Source: Flavobacterium tructae | GTDB taxonomy: Bacteria; Bacteroidota; Bacteroidia; Flavobacteriales; Flavobacteriaceae | Reading direction: 5' to 3' | DNA: 35,483 nucleotides | Assembly (NCBI RefSeq): GCF_002217475.1 | Contig: NZ_MUHH01000026.1 | Location: forward strand, 28,139 to 63,621 | In this document: positions 1-8,075 of the stretch, one piece after another | How positions within the stretch are numbered: position 1 is the first letter of the stretch | How the letters are laid out: the number at the start of each line of letters is the position of its first letter | Program-made: the position numbers and the translations under genes | The notes under the pieces: model-generated | What the model was told of the DNA's origin: nothing | The model's input: only the letters and a program-made list of their open reading frames with translations | Database searches by the model: none

Positions 1-94
1 TGCGAACCTTGCGTTTATATAAAATCTAATAAGTAAAAATTCCTCGCGTCCTTTGCGGTTAAACATTCTCGCTCCTTACGCGATCCTAAAAACG
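1..94. repeat. Intergenic TTTGCG-type repeat at window edge
   Basis: The first 94 bases contain no gene. They hold degenerate words around TTGCG, TTTGCGG and CTCGC, resembling the reverse complement of the last 45 bases of the window (GCAAAG words). I read this as a copy, possibly incomplete at the window edge, of an intergenic repeat family. It lies directly downstream of the stop codon of the EEP hydrolase. Confidence 0.45.
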
Positions 95-1141
95 CTACTC
101 AATAGAAAGCCTCGTCATAATAGGATAATGATCTGAGTTTTCGAAGTCGGAAAAACTTTCAAATTGTTTGACTTTCATTTTACTATCCGTAAAAATATAA
201 TCAATACGTGCCGGATAATAACGAAACTTATAGGTGGCTCCAAATCCTTCTCCGGCTTCTTCAAAGGCGTCTTTGAGTTTTCCTTTGATATTTCGGTAAA
301 CATATGAAAACGGACTATTGTTCATGTCTCCACAAATAATAATCGGGTTTTTGCATTGTTTGATATTTTCTTTAAAGATCTCGGCTTGCTCCTGTTGTTG
401 TCTAAATCCTTTACTGATTCGGGTATAAATTAACTGCGATTTTTCCTGATTAACATGATCAATATTATCTGAAATATCACTTACATCCGGCGAAATTTTT
501 ATAGACTGCAGGTGCATGTTGTACACACGAATAACCTCTTTACCTCTTTTAATATCGGCATAGATTACGTTATTATCTGAGTTGGGAAAGATGATATTTC
601 CCTGATTAATAATAGGAAATTTTGAAAAGATCGCCTGACCGGTTTTAATTTTATTTCCCTCGATGAAAATGTAACGATGCGGATACACTTTCAAATCCAG
701 ATGAGCCGAGTTGGAATACTCCTGAATACACAGGATATCCGGATCTTTTTCGTCGATAAAAGCTTTTATATTGGAAGGAATATCGTCGCGGTCGAGCCAT
801 TTAAAGACATTAAAAAGACGCACATTATAGCTCATTACCGAGAAATCTCTCTCGTCCCTAACATATTCTTTTGTCGAGAATTTATAAAATTTACTGATAA
901 AAGTAATTCCGGTTAACAATACCAAACCGGATAAAATAAGACGTTTTTTAAACTGAATTCCCCAATAGACAAAGAACAAACCATTGAGAACGAAGAAAGC
1001 CGGCATAAAGAGCGTTAAGACCGATAGAAGCGGAAAACTCTTTGGTGCCAGAAATGGTAAAATATAAATACTAAAGGTCAGTACAGTTAGCACTATATTC
1101 AAAAAGAACATTATTTTATTAAACCATGAAAGGTTTTTCAT
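95..1141 (-). CDS. Membrane-anchored endonuclease/exonuclease/phosphatase (EEP) family hydrolase
   Basis: 348 residues. The N-terminal ~85 residues form two or three hydrophobic membrane segments (about 10-30, 38-60 and 68-83); the rest is an EEP fold. Visible catalytic motifs are SYNVRLFN (N106), CIQE with the metal-binding Glu at 141, a GDMNNSP motif in the C-terminal third, and SDHYPI with the catalytic His at 338. EEP proteins are Mg-dependent phosphoesterases acting on nucleic acids, inositol phosphates or sphingolipids; the substrate cannot be read from sequence. The catalytic domain is probably outside the cytoplasm or on the membrane face (inference). It is the last gene of a minus-strand cluster after two rhomboids and mutL, with an 18-bp gap to the rhomboid. 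Family assignment is firm, substrate unknown. Confidence 0.9.
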   Translation of the reverse strand: MKNLSWFNKIMFFLNIVLTVLTFSIYILPFLAPKSFPLLSVLTLFMPAFFVLNGLFFVYWGIQFKKRLILSGLVLLTGITFISKFYKFSTKEYVRDERDFSVMSYNVRLFNVFKWLDRDDIPSNIKAFIDEKDPDILCIQEYSNSAHLDLKVYPHRYIFIEGNKIKTGQAIFSKFPIINQGNIIFPNSDNNVIYADIKRGKEVIRVYNMHLQSIKISPDVSDISDNIDHVNQEKSQLIYTRISKGFRQQQEQAEIFKENIKQCKNPIIICGDMNNSPFSYVYRNIKGKLKDAFEEAGEGFGATYKFRYYPARIDYIFTDSKMKVKQFESFSDFENSDHYPIMTRLSIE

Positions 1142-1159
1142 ATTGCGGGCCTAAAACGA

Positions 1160-2023
1160 TTATTTTCCAGCTTTAAATAAAAACTCTTTTTCTTCTTTTG
1201 TCAGACAATCATAGCCGGACTGGCTGATTTTGTCTAAAATTTCATCAATTTGTTGTTGCGTTTTGTCTTTCGTAACAATTCTTGACGTCACTTTTTCAGT
1301 AGGTTTTTTGTAATTTTTATGAACTTTTGTGAATGGGGTCGATGGAGATTTTTTAAACAAATTGGCAAAGAAATCTAATGTTCTGGAAACAATTTTACTA
1401 AGATCTGTACCGTTTTGAAGCAGCTTGATAAAAAGGAATCCAAAGAAAGCTCCTGCCAAATGCGAGATATGTCCTCCGGTATTGTCTAAACGAAACTGCA
1501 TTAAATCAAGAACCAAAATCACAGCTGTAATGTGCCAAAGCTTTACATTGCCTATAAGCAGTAAACGCACATTCATCAATGGCTGATAAGTGGTAACACC
1601 CATCAGGATTGCCATGATTGCAGCCGAAGCTCCAACTATAGGCGCTGAAATATTTAAAAAATAAAAACTCAGTGCAAAAACAATCCCTGAAAAAATGGCT
1701 CCTAAAATATACAGTCCGAGATATTGTTTTTGGGTGAAGAAAGTCAGGAACAACTGACTTGCAAAATTCAACACCATCATATTAAACAATAAATGCAGAA
1801 AGCCATAATGAAAAAAAGCATACGTTAAAAATGTCCAGGGCTTGAACATAAAAACGGCAGGATCTGATGACAATGCCAGCCAGTTCGGAAAAGCAAACTG
1901 AGCTGTAGAAAAGTTATAGAATAACACTAATGAAATCAGGAAACAACCAATGTTCCAAAAAATAACACGCATGGCTATTCCGCCTAATCGATATTGTAAT
2001 TTTAAATCATCCAGAATGTTCAT
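1160..2023 (-). CDS. Rhomboid family intramembrane serine protease with DUF6576-like tail
   Basis: 287 residues. About six membrane helices fill residues 20-200. Rhomboid motifs are present: the oxyanion Asn in HLLFNMM (N81), the nucleophile in GASAAI (S133) and the catalytic His in SHLAG (H188). After residue 200 a charged cytosolic tail ends in a short helical segment (QQQIDEILDKIS ... LTKEEKEFLF) that I recognise as the DUF6576 tail found on Bacteroidota rhomboids. Rhomboids cleave membrane proteins within or near their transmembrane segments; no substrate is apparent here. It lies 43 bp after a second, different rhomboid and is probably cotranscribed with it and mutL. The catalytic dyad is intact, so an active protease is expected. 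Confidence 0.93.
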   Translation of the reverse strand: MNILDDLKLQYRLGGIAMRVIFWNIGCFLISLVLFYNFSTAQFAFPNWLALSSDPAVFMFKPWTFLTYAFFHYGFLHLLFNMMVLNFASQLFLTFFTQKQYLGLYILGAIFSGIVFALSFYFLNISAPIVGASAAIMAILMGVTTYQPLMNVRLLLIGNVKLWHITAVILVLDLMQFRLDNTGGHISHLAGAFFGFLFIKLLQNGTDLSKIVSRTLDFFANLFKKSPSTPFTKVHKNYKKPTEKVTSRIVTKDKTQQQIDEILDKISQSGYDCLTKEEKEFLFKAGK

Positions 2024-2066
2024 AAAAGCTTTCTTTAGTTTTTATTTGCAATATTAAAGTTAAAAA

Positions 2067-2882
2067 TTAATTCCAACGATTGTTATTAAACTGATTTTTT
2101 TTCCAGTACCACATCATGAAGTACCCAATGACCGCACCTCCAATATGAGCGAAGTGAGCGACTCCTGTACCTCCTCCTCCAAATATAGAATCTCCTTTGA
2201 AACCTAAAAACAAATCAATTGCTAAAATTCCTGGTACAAAATATTTCGCCTTAATCGGAATTGGTATAAACATCAATGCAAGCTCAGCATTTGGAAACAT
2301 AAAAGCAAAAGCCACCAAAAGTCCGTAAATAGCTCCGGAAGCTCCTACCATTGGTACCTGAGTAATTACAGAAGCATTAAATAATCCTTTAAACCCTTCT
2401 TCAGTAAGATTGGTCTTTCCAACCCCTTCCAATATTGGCTTAATTTGATCAAAAAACAAATCGGATCTAAAACCCGACCCGTCACTAAAATTTACATTTA
2501 AGATCTGATGTAATGTCGCATCTGATAACCCTAAACTTCTTACCGGCTCTAAAGCTGCCTGGAATTGCAAATAATTTACCCCTATTTGCAATAAAGCGGC
2601 ACCTAATCCACAGGAGATGTAAAAGAAAATAAACTTCTTTCCTCCCCAAAAATGTTCCAAGGCCGATCCGAAAGAAACCATCGCAAACATATTAAAGGCA
2701 ATATGCAAAATACCGCCATGCATAAACATGTGTGTTATGGGCTGCCAGAGTTTAAAAAAATCGCTTTCCGGAAAAAATAATGCAAAAAACTGCTCGGAAA
2801 CTGGTACTAACTGAGCCCCTATAAAAAATATGATATTAATTATAAGCAGTTGTTTTACTACAGGAGTCATGTTGTTCATCAT
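2067..2882 (-). CDS. Rhomboid family intramembrane serine protease
   Basis: 271 residues with about six membrane helices. The motifs are HIAFNMF (N64), GASGAIYG (S182) and AHIGGA (H246), so the Ser-His dyad is complete. Compared with the neighbouring rhomboid it carries an insertion of ~65 residues (about 108-172) between helices before the nucleophile, with FSDGSGFRSDLFFDQ in its middle, probably an extramembrane loop. Its start codon overlaps the mutL stop by 4 bases (ATGA type), which implies translational coupling. A second Met directly follows the first and either could be the start. The pair of dissimilar rhomboids is a standing arrangement in flavobacteria as far as I recall, not a recent tandem duplication. 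Confidence 0.93.
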   Translation of the reverse strand: MMNNMTPVVKQLLIINIIFFIGAQLVPVSEQFFALFFPESDFFKLWQPITHMFMHGGILHIAFNMFAMVSFGSALEHFWGGKKFIFFYISCGLGAALLQIGVNYLQFQAALEPVRSLGLSDATLHQILNVNFSDGSGFRSDLFFDQIKPILEGVGKTNLTEEGFKGLFNASVITQVPMVGASGAIYGLLVAFAFMFPNAELALMFIPIPIKAKYFVPGILAIDLFLGFKGDSIFGGGGTGVAHFAHIGGAVIGYFMMWYWKKNQFNNNRWN

Positions 2883-4843
2883 AAGGCAAACTTTTTATCT
2901 ATATCTTCTACACGCATGGTGATGAAGGTAGGTTTTTGAAAAGGTGAAATGTTTGGATCTTTGCAGGCAAATAATCCGTTAACCAGATTGTCCTGTTCTT
3001 TTTCGGTTAAATACGATCCGGTTTTAACCGCTAAACTTTTAGCCATCGACTTGGCAATAGTATCATTCTGACTGTAACTGTTGGCCGGAATTCCGTCCTG
3101 CAAATCACTTAATAATTGTTCGATAACCAGAGAGACTTCGCTTTCGGTAATGTTTACCGGAATTCCGGAAATCACAATATGATCAGTTTGAGCTTCATCA
3201 AAAACGAAACCGGTTGTTTCTAAAGAAGGTTTCAGTTCTTCGATCAGTTTCATTTCGGCCGAAGAATAAAATAAATTCAACGGAAACAATAATTGCTGAC
3301 TAGAGGCCTGATTAACGGTCATATTCAACAAAAACTGCTCGTACAAAATACGCTGATGTGCTCTTTGCTGATCGACAATCACCATTCCGGACTTAATTGG
3401 TGAGACTATATATTTTTTATGAATCTGATACGTTCCCTGACTCGCTTGTTCAATTTCATTATCGTTAAATAATGAGGAGGTGACTTCTTCGTTTTCGAAG
3501 GTAAACGGTGAACTTTCGATACTTTCTGTCTCTAAACCAGTATATAAACTTTCCCAGCTTGCCGTTGGCTCGACTCTTTTAGAATAACCGGAATAAGAAT
3601 TTGCTCCTGAGCTATAACTTGAGCCTGAACCTGAACCTGAATTTGACCCCGAACCAGATCCTGAGCTAAAACCAGAACCCGAACTAAAACCGGAACCTGA
3701 TCCCGATTTTGCATAATGCTGATTGGTTTTATCATCTGTAAACGGGTTAAAAGTCCCGTCAACCTGAATCGTTGGCGTTTCGGCTTCTAAATCTTTATAA
3801 TGATACGGAGTATCTAAATTGGCGTCACGCTCAAAATCTAAAACCGGTGCGACATTAAACTGCCCCAAACTGTGTTTTATAGAGGCTCTTAAAATGGCGT
3901 ACAAGGCCTGCTCATCATCAAACTTAATTTCTGTTTTGGTAGGATGAATATTGATATCAATCGTATTGGGCGGAACTTTCAAATATAAAAAGTAACTTGG
4001 CTGCGAACCGTCTTTCAAAAGTCCGTCATAAGCCGCCATTACTGCATGATGCAGATACCCGCTTTTAATGAAACGATCGTTTACAAAAAAGAATTGCTCT
4101 CCTCTGCTTTTCTTCGCAAACTCTGGCTTGCAAACAAATCCCTGAACGTTAATGATCTCTGTATCTTCACTTACCGGAACCAATTTTTCATTGGTTTTAC
4201 CGGACATAATTCCCACAATTCGCTGACGATAACCTGCCGCTGGCAAATTATACAATTCGCTTCCATTGTGGTAAAAGGTAAAATGAATATTAGGATGCGC
4301 CATTGCCACACGCTGAAACTCGTCCATAACATGACGAAATTCCACCGTATCCGATTTTAAGAAATTACGACGTGCAGGAATATTAAAAAATAAATTTTTA
4401 ACCGCAAAAGAAGTTCCTTTAGGCAAAACAGCTTCTTCCTGCGACACAAATTTACTTCCTTCAATTACAATATGCGTCCCCAGTTCTTCCTGATCCTGTT
4501 TCGTTTTCATTTCCATGTGCGCAATCGCCGCAATAGAAGCCAATGCTTCTCCACGAAACCCTTTAGTATGAAGTGAAAAAAGATCTTCGGCCTGGCGTAT
4601 TTTTGAAGTAGCATGACGTGCAAAACACAAACGTGCATCAGTTACACTCATCCCCATTCCATTATCGATAACCTGAACTAATGATTTTCCGGCATCTTTA
4701 ATAATCAATTTAATGTCAGTTGCTTTCGCATCAACAGCATTTTCTAACAGCTCTTTTACAACCGAAGCAGGTCTTTGAACCACCTCTCCGGCAGCAATTT
4801 GATTCGCAACGTGATCAGGAAGTAATTGAATGATACTCGACAT
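2879..4843 (-). CDS. mutL: DNA mismatch repair protein MutL
   Basis: 654 residues. The N-terminal GHKL ATPase is intact: ELLENAVDA with catalytic Glu34, DNGMGM (60-65), GFRGEAL (95-101), then the transducer domain (GTSF, NIPARR, NDRFIK, NIHPTK). A linker at about 379-420 is almost only Ser and Gly. The C-terminal dimerisation domain (470-654) is recognisable, but the metal-dependent endonuclease motifs of MutH-less bacteria are not kept: DQHAxxExxxYE reads DQQRAHQRILYE (491-502), the ACR-type motif has no Cys (MAKSLAVK), and CPHGRP reads SPFQKP. MutL couples mismatch recognition by MutS to strand removal. It is the first gene of the cluster with the rhomboids. A -7-like element lies at 4950-4957. 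Confidence 0.97.
   Translation of the reverse strand: MSSIIQLLPDHVANQIAAGEVVQRPASVVKELLENAVDAKATDIKLIIKDAGKSLVQVIDNGMGMSVTDARLCFARHATSKIRQAEDLFSLHTKGFRGEALASIAAIAHMEMKTKQDQEELGTHIVIEGSKFVSQEEAVLPKGTSFAVKNLFFNIPARRNFLKSDTVEFRHVMDEFQRVAMAHPNIHFTFYHNGSELYNLPAAGYRQRIVGIMSGKTNEKLVPVSEDTEIINVQGFVCKPEFAKKSRGEQFFFVNDRFIKSGYLHHAVMAAYDGLLKDGSQPSYFLYLKVPPNTIDINIHPTKTEIKFDDEQALYAILRASIKHSLGQFNVAPVLDFERDANLDTPYHYKDLEAETPTIQVDGTFNPFTDDKTNQHYAKSGSGSGFSSGSGFSSGSGSGSNSGSGSGSSYSSGANSYSGYSKRVEPTASWESLYTGLETESIESSPFTFENEEVTSSLFNDNEIEQASQGTYQIHKKYIVSPIKSGMVIVDQQRAHQRILYEQFLLNMTVNQASSQQLLFPLNLFYSSAEMKLIEELKPSLETTGFVFDEAQTDHIVISGIPVNITESEVSLVIEQLLSDLQDGIPANSYSQNDTIAKSMAKSLAVKTGSYLTEKEQDNLVNGLFACKDPNISPFQKPTFITMRVEDIDKKFAL
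3596..3712. repeat. Imperfect 6-bp tandem repeats encoding the Ser-Gly linker of MutL
   Basis: Inside mutL the DNA is built of degenerate hexamers such as CCTGAA, CCCGAA and CCAGAA (minus strand: Gly-Ser codon pairs). They encode about 40 residues with runs such as SGSGSG and SGSGFSS. Such tracts change length by replication slippage in whole codons, so linker length is likely to vary between strains. Confidence 0.8.
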
Positions 4844-4949
4844 TAAAAAATTTGGGTTAAAGGTTGTCCATCGATTTTTATCGAAAATAATCCGTAAAAT
4901 CTCAGGGTAATATTATTATTTCAATTCTGGTTTTTGAAACCAAGGTGTA

Positions 4950-4957
4950 CAAATTTA
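4950..4957 (-). promoter_or_regulatory. -7 element upstream of mutL
   Basis: The minus strand reads TAAATTTG, a match to the Bacteroidota -7 consensus TAnnTTTG, about 105 bases upstream of the mutL start. I could not find a TTG at the expected 17-20 base distance, so this is only a partial promoter match. Confidence 0.35.
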
Positions 4958-5005
4958 ATGAATTTCTGTTGGCTTTTTAAACAACAGCTATCATAAAAAA
5001 AACAA

Positions 5006-5038
5006 AAAACCTATACTATTTTACACAGTATAGGTTTT
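5006..5038 (-). terminator. Intrinsic terminator of ribH
   Basis: Perfect 12-bp arms (AAAACCTATACT at 5006-5017 and AGTATAGGTTTT at 5027-5038) with a 9-base loop. Read on the minus strand, it lies 24 bases after the ribH stop and is followed by a T-rich run. It separates the ribH unit from mutL. Confidence 0.85.
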
Positions 5039-5061
5039 AGTATTATTAAAACAATTGTGTT

Positions 5062-5634
5062 TTATTCGTTCTCAATTTTTCTTGGCTTATCTTCGATCTG
5101 AAGTGCTCCTGAAGACAACAATGGTTGATTGAACGGGTGTGACATAGAAGCCTGTTGGCGAATATAAGCCATTTTGATTGCTGCGATTGCCGCTTCAGTT
5201 CCTTTGTTTCCGTGAATTCCTCCACTTCTGTCAATGGACTGCTGCATGTTATTGTCTGTTAAAACACAAAAAATAACAGGAATATCAGTCTGAACATTCA
5301 AATCTTTTATGCCCTGAGTAACACCTTCACATACAAAATCAAAGTGTTTTGTTTCTCCCTGAATCACACATCCAATTACAATTACCGCATCAACGTTTTG
5401 CGTTTGCAGCATTTTCTTGGCACCATAAACAAGCTCAAAACTCCCCGGAACATTCCAGCGGATAATTTGATGAGCCGGAACTTCACAATCAGTTAGAGCG
5501 TCAAAAGCGCCATTATAAAGTCCTTCGGTAACCGTTTCATTCCATTCAGAAACAACAATCCCAAATCGAAAATCTTTCGCATTTGGGATTGTGTTTTTAT
5601 CGTATTCTGATAAATTTTTATTTTGAGTAGCCAT
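5062..5634 (-). CDS. ribH: 6,7-dimethyl-8-ribityllumazine synthase
   Basis: 190 residues. It condenses 5-amino-6-ribitylamino-uracil with 3,4-dihydroxy-2-butanone 4-phosphate to the lumazine precursor of riboflavin. Characteristic segments are GIVVSEWNETVTEGL (substrate-stacking aromatic position), VPGSFEL, VIGCVIQGETKHFDFV with the catalytic His, and GNKGTEAAIAAIKMA. The C-terminus extends ~25 residues past the conserved core, a low-complexity tail. It follows the TPR protein by 76 bp on the same strand and has its own hairpin terminator. No FMN riboswitch is visible upstream and no other rib gene is in the window, so regulation is probably through the upstream gene. Confidence 0.97.
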   Translation of the reverse strand: MATQNKNLSEYDKNTIPNAKDFRFGIVVSEWNETVTEGLYNGAFDALTDCEVPAHQIIRWNVPGSFELVYGAKKMLQTQNVDAVIVIGCVIQGETKHFDFVCEGVTQGIKDLNVQTDIPVIFCVLTDNNMQQSIDRSGGIHGNKGTEAAIAAIKMAYIRQQASMSHPFNQPLLSSGALQIEDKPRKIENE

Positions 5635-5641
5635 CTGTATA

Positions 5642-5703
5642 TTTTAGAGTATAAATTTTAGATTGCTAAAATACGAATCTAAAATCTAAATCTGAACTCT
5701 GCA
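5642..5703. repeat. Low-complexity CTAAA/CTAGA-like intergenic repeat between ribH and the TPR gene
   Basis: The 76-bp spacer inside this gene pair is made of words such as ATTTTAGA, GCTAAAAT and CTAAAATCTAAATCT. It resembles the 8-bp-periodic CTAAG repeats elsewhere in the window but is AT-richer and less regular. Confidence 0.5.
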
Positions 5704-5710
5704 ATTAAAA

Positions 5711-6490
5711 TTATTGTGCTAATCCGATCAATACATCAACAGCAGCAGCTTCCGGAGTTGCGTCGTAGTTGTCTTTGATATCTGTTAAGTACTTCAAAGC
5801 ATCTTCTTTTTGACCTAAAGCCAAAGCTGTTTTACCTGCTTTTAGTAAGAAACGAGGAGTAGTGAAATCATTTTTATTAGATTCAGCGGCTTTCACGTAA
5901 TAGTCTAAAGCTTCTTTTTGTTGGTTCTTTTGAGAATAAGCATCTCCAATAGCGCCAATTGCCAAAGCTCCTACAATAGCTTCTTTTGATTTAAATTCTC
6001 CTAAATATTTAATTGCATCATCGTATTTACCAATGTTCAAAGAAGCAATACCCGCGTAATAGTTCGCTAAATTTCCGGCGTCAGTTCCTGAATATTCGTC
6101 AGCGATTTTAACGAAACCGAATTTACCTTCAGAACCATTTAAAGCCAATTTGTACAGAGAATCACTTGCTACACCATTAGTCGCTTTTTCGAAGTTTTGC
6201 TGAGCAACAAACATTTCGCTTGCAGCCTCATCCTGCTTAGGATTTTCAACAAATTTCTGATACGCTAAATATCCTATAGTAGCAATTGCAATACCAGCAA
6301 CTAAACCAATAATGATTTTTTGATTTTTAGCTACCCAATCCTCAGTTTTTGAAGCAGTTTCATCTAACTTTGAAAAAACACCTGCTGTTGTACTGTCTTT
6401 CTCGTCAATAACTACCTGTGTTTCCTCATTTACTTCTTTAACTTCTTTCTCTTTTGGTGCTTTATATCCTCTTTTATTGTAAGTTGCCAT
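5711..6490 (-). CDS. Membrane-anchored tetratricopeptide repeat protein (YfgM-like architecture)
   Basis: 259 residues. A charged N-terminus (~55 residues, rich in Glu and Lys) is followed by one membrane helix at about 59-81 (IIIGLVAGIAIATIGYLAY) and then TPR-like helical pairs to the end (motifs such as ANYYAGIASLNIGKYDDAIKYL and ALDYYVKAAESN). The layout resembles YfgM, an ancillary subunit of the Sec/periplasmic chaperone network, with a periplasmic TPR domain; equivalence is inferred from layout only. It is first in the unit with ribH and lies divergent from recF. The start ATG at 6490 fits the basic, lysine-rich N-terminus. Confidence 0.85.
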   Translation of the reverse strand: MATYNKRGYKAPKEKEVKEVNEETQVVIDEKDSTTAGVFSKLDETASKTEDWVAKNQKIIIGLVAGIAIATIGYLAYQKFVENPKQDEAASEMFVAQQNFEKATNGVASDSLYKLALNGSEGKFGFVKIADEYSGTDAGNLANYYAGIASLNIGKYDDAIKYLGEFKSKEAIVGALAIGAIGDAYSQKNQQKEALDYYVKAAESNKNDFTTPRFLLKAGKTALALGQKEDALKYLTDIKDNYDATPEAAAVDVLIGLAQ

Positions 6491-6889
6491 TTAAAATTAA
6501 TTTAGTGAACGGCAAAAATAAAATTTTTATTGAAACCGACGTAAAAAAAATCAATTTTATCACTATTTTAAAAAAAATAATTTCATCAACAGCAAGTCCT
6601 TCCTCCTCAAGCGGAAAATAATTCCGCTTCAAACCGATCAAAAGCCTTTTATATCGATAATTTTCGATAATTTGCACCCTCAAATTTTTGCTGTTCAAAA
6701 ACAGGATTTTCCTTGGCTATTAGGTAGATTTTTTGCCACAGATTTCACAGATTCTCACAGATTACAAAATTATCATGCTGGATTTAACAAAGAAATCTTT
6801 TAAAAATCATTTAATCTGTGGCAGAAGAAACCAGTAACGCGAGGTCTAATTAATAAACATCCTATTTTTCCCTTAGAGTTTCCAAAAAA
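6491..6889. other. 399-bp divergent intergenic region between the TPR gene and recF
   Basis: No convincing gene. It holds a -7-like TATTTTTG on the minus strand (6513-6520), a hairpin with 8-bp arms AAGCGGAA/TTCCGCTT (6609-6629), a perfect tandem copy of TCGATAATTT (6654-6673) leading into TTTGCACCC, and a long GCCACAGATT palindromic repeat (6735-6822). A short reading frame on the minus strand (6698-6474) overlaps the TPR start and has no family features. Confidence 0.6.
6735..6822. repeat. GCCACAGATT...AATCTGTGGC palindromic intergenic repeat
   Basis: The ends are perfect 10-bp inverted arms. The left half contains further CACAGATT words (TTCACAGATT, CTCACAGATT), giving an internal ~10-bp periodicity. 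Two further copies with identical ends lie at 9572-9633 and 26363-26445. Confidence 0.85.
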
Positions 6890-7996
6890 ATGTATTTAAA
6901 CAAAATTTCTTTATTCAATTATAAAAACTTCTCCGAAATCAATTTTGATTTCGACCACAAGATCAATTGTTTTGTTGGCAAAAACGGAATTGGAAAGACC
7001 AATGTGCTTGATGCGATTTATCATCTGGCCTACGGAAAAAGTTACTTCAATCCTTTGGCCGTTCAAAATATCAAACACGGAGAAGAGTTTTTTGTAATCG
7101 ATGCCGAATTAGAAAAAAACGACAGGACCGAACAGATTGTCTGCAGTTTAAAAAAAGGACAGAAAAAGGTTTTAAAAAGAAACGGCAAAGCTTACGATAA
7201 ATTCTCTGATCATATCGGGTTTATTCCGCTCGTTATTATTTCTCCGGCCGACCGTGATTTAATTGTGGAAGGAAGCGAAACGCGCCGTAAGTTTATGGAC
7301 AGTGTGATTTCGCAATTGGACTCCACTTACTTGCATCAGCTCATTCAATATCAGAAAGTAATTGTACAGCGTAACGCACTGCTGAAATATTTTGCATTGA
7401 ACCATACTTTTGACAATGATACTTTATCCATATACAACGAACAGCTGAATACTTTTGGTCAATCGATATTCGAGAAACGAAAAGATTTCCTGGAACAATT
7501 TATACCTATATTTAATGTACACCATCAGGCCATAACCGGATCAGAAGAAACCGTACAGTTGGTTTACGAAAGTAATTTGTTCGAAAAAGACTTATTGACT
7601 CTGCTTAAGGAGAACATCAACAAAGACCGCGCATTACAGTACACAAGCGTAGGCATCCACAAAGATGACCTCTCCTTTGAAATTGATTCACATCCTATTA
7701 AAAAATTCGGATCTCAAGGACAGCAAAAATCTTTCCTGATTGCTTTGAAACTGGCTCAATTTGAGTTTTTAAAAAAACAAAGCGGCGTAAAACCGCTGCT
7801 GTTGTTTGATGATATTTTTGACAAATTAGATGAAACCCGTGTGGCTAAAATTATCGAAATGGTTAACAGCGAAACTTTCGGACAGCTTTTTATCTCAGAC
7901 ACGCATCCTGAACGTACCGAAGCTATTGTAAAATCGACGCATCAGAGTTACAAAATATTTAAATTAGACAATTACGTCAATGAGATAATTAAATAA
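6890..7996 (+). CDS. recF: DNA replication and repair protein RecF
   Basis: 368 residues, normal for the family. SMC/ABC-type ATPase that loads RecA at single-strand gaps with RecO and RecR. Visible are the N-terminal typical start ([19 protein letters not shown]), Walker [10 protein letters not shown] (30-38), the ABC signature GSQGQQKS and Walker [13 protein letters not shown] near the C-terminus, followed by the SDTHPER segment. It stands apart from dnaA and dnaN, unlike in many bacteria. An inverted repeat begins at its stop codon (7994-8043). Confidence 0.97.
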   Translation: MYLNKISLFNYKNFSEINFDFDHKINCFVGKNGIGKTNVLDAIYHLAYGKSYFNPLAVQNIKHGEEFFVIDAELEKNDRTEQIVCSLKKGQKKVLKRNGKAYDKFSDHIGFIPLVIISPADRDLIVEGSETRRKFMDSVISQLDSTYLHQLIQYQKVIVQRNALLKYFALNHTFDNDTLSIYNEQLNTFGQSIFEKRKDFLEQFIPIFNVHHQAITGSEETVQLVYESNLFEKDLLTLLKENINKDRALQYTSVGIHKDDLSFEIDSHPIKKFGSQGQQKSFLIALKLAQFEFLKKQSGVKPLLLFDDIFDKLDETRVAKIIEMVNSETFGQLFISDTHPERTEAIVKSTHQSYKIFKLDNYVNEIIK

Positions 7997-8043
7997 TGAT
8001 TTTGATTTATCTCATTAACTAATTGACTAATTAAAAATCATTA
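7994..8043. repeat. Inverted repeat at the recF stop codon
   Basis: TAATGATTTT (7994-8003) and AAAATCATTA (8034-8043) form perfect 10-bp arms, the left one including the recF stop codon. The 30-base loop is a low-complexity run of ATTAACTAATTGACTAATT words. It could act as a weak terminator or an mRNA 3' end stabiliser, and belongs to the word-repeat type of intergenic element seen across the window. Confidence 0.6.
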
Positions 8044-8075
8044 TTTTAGCAATTCTATTTTTTAAACACAACCTT

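Noticed and set aside
3532..3762. Second minus-strand frame across the MutL linker repeat, rich in Val, Gln and Leu
   Set aside because: It is the out-of-frame reading of 6-bp repeats inside mutL; MutL itself is continuous.
5635..5710. FMN riboswitch before ribH
   Set aside because: The spacer is only 76 bases of low-complexity CTAAA words and shows none of the conserved riboswitch segments.
6474..6698. Short minus-strand reading frame upstream of the TPR gene
   Set aside because: It overlaps the TPR start, covers a hairpin and a direct repeat and has no family features or plausible leader.
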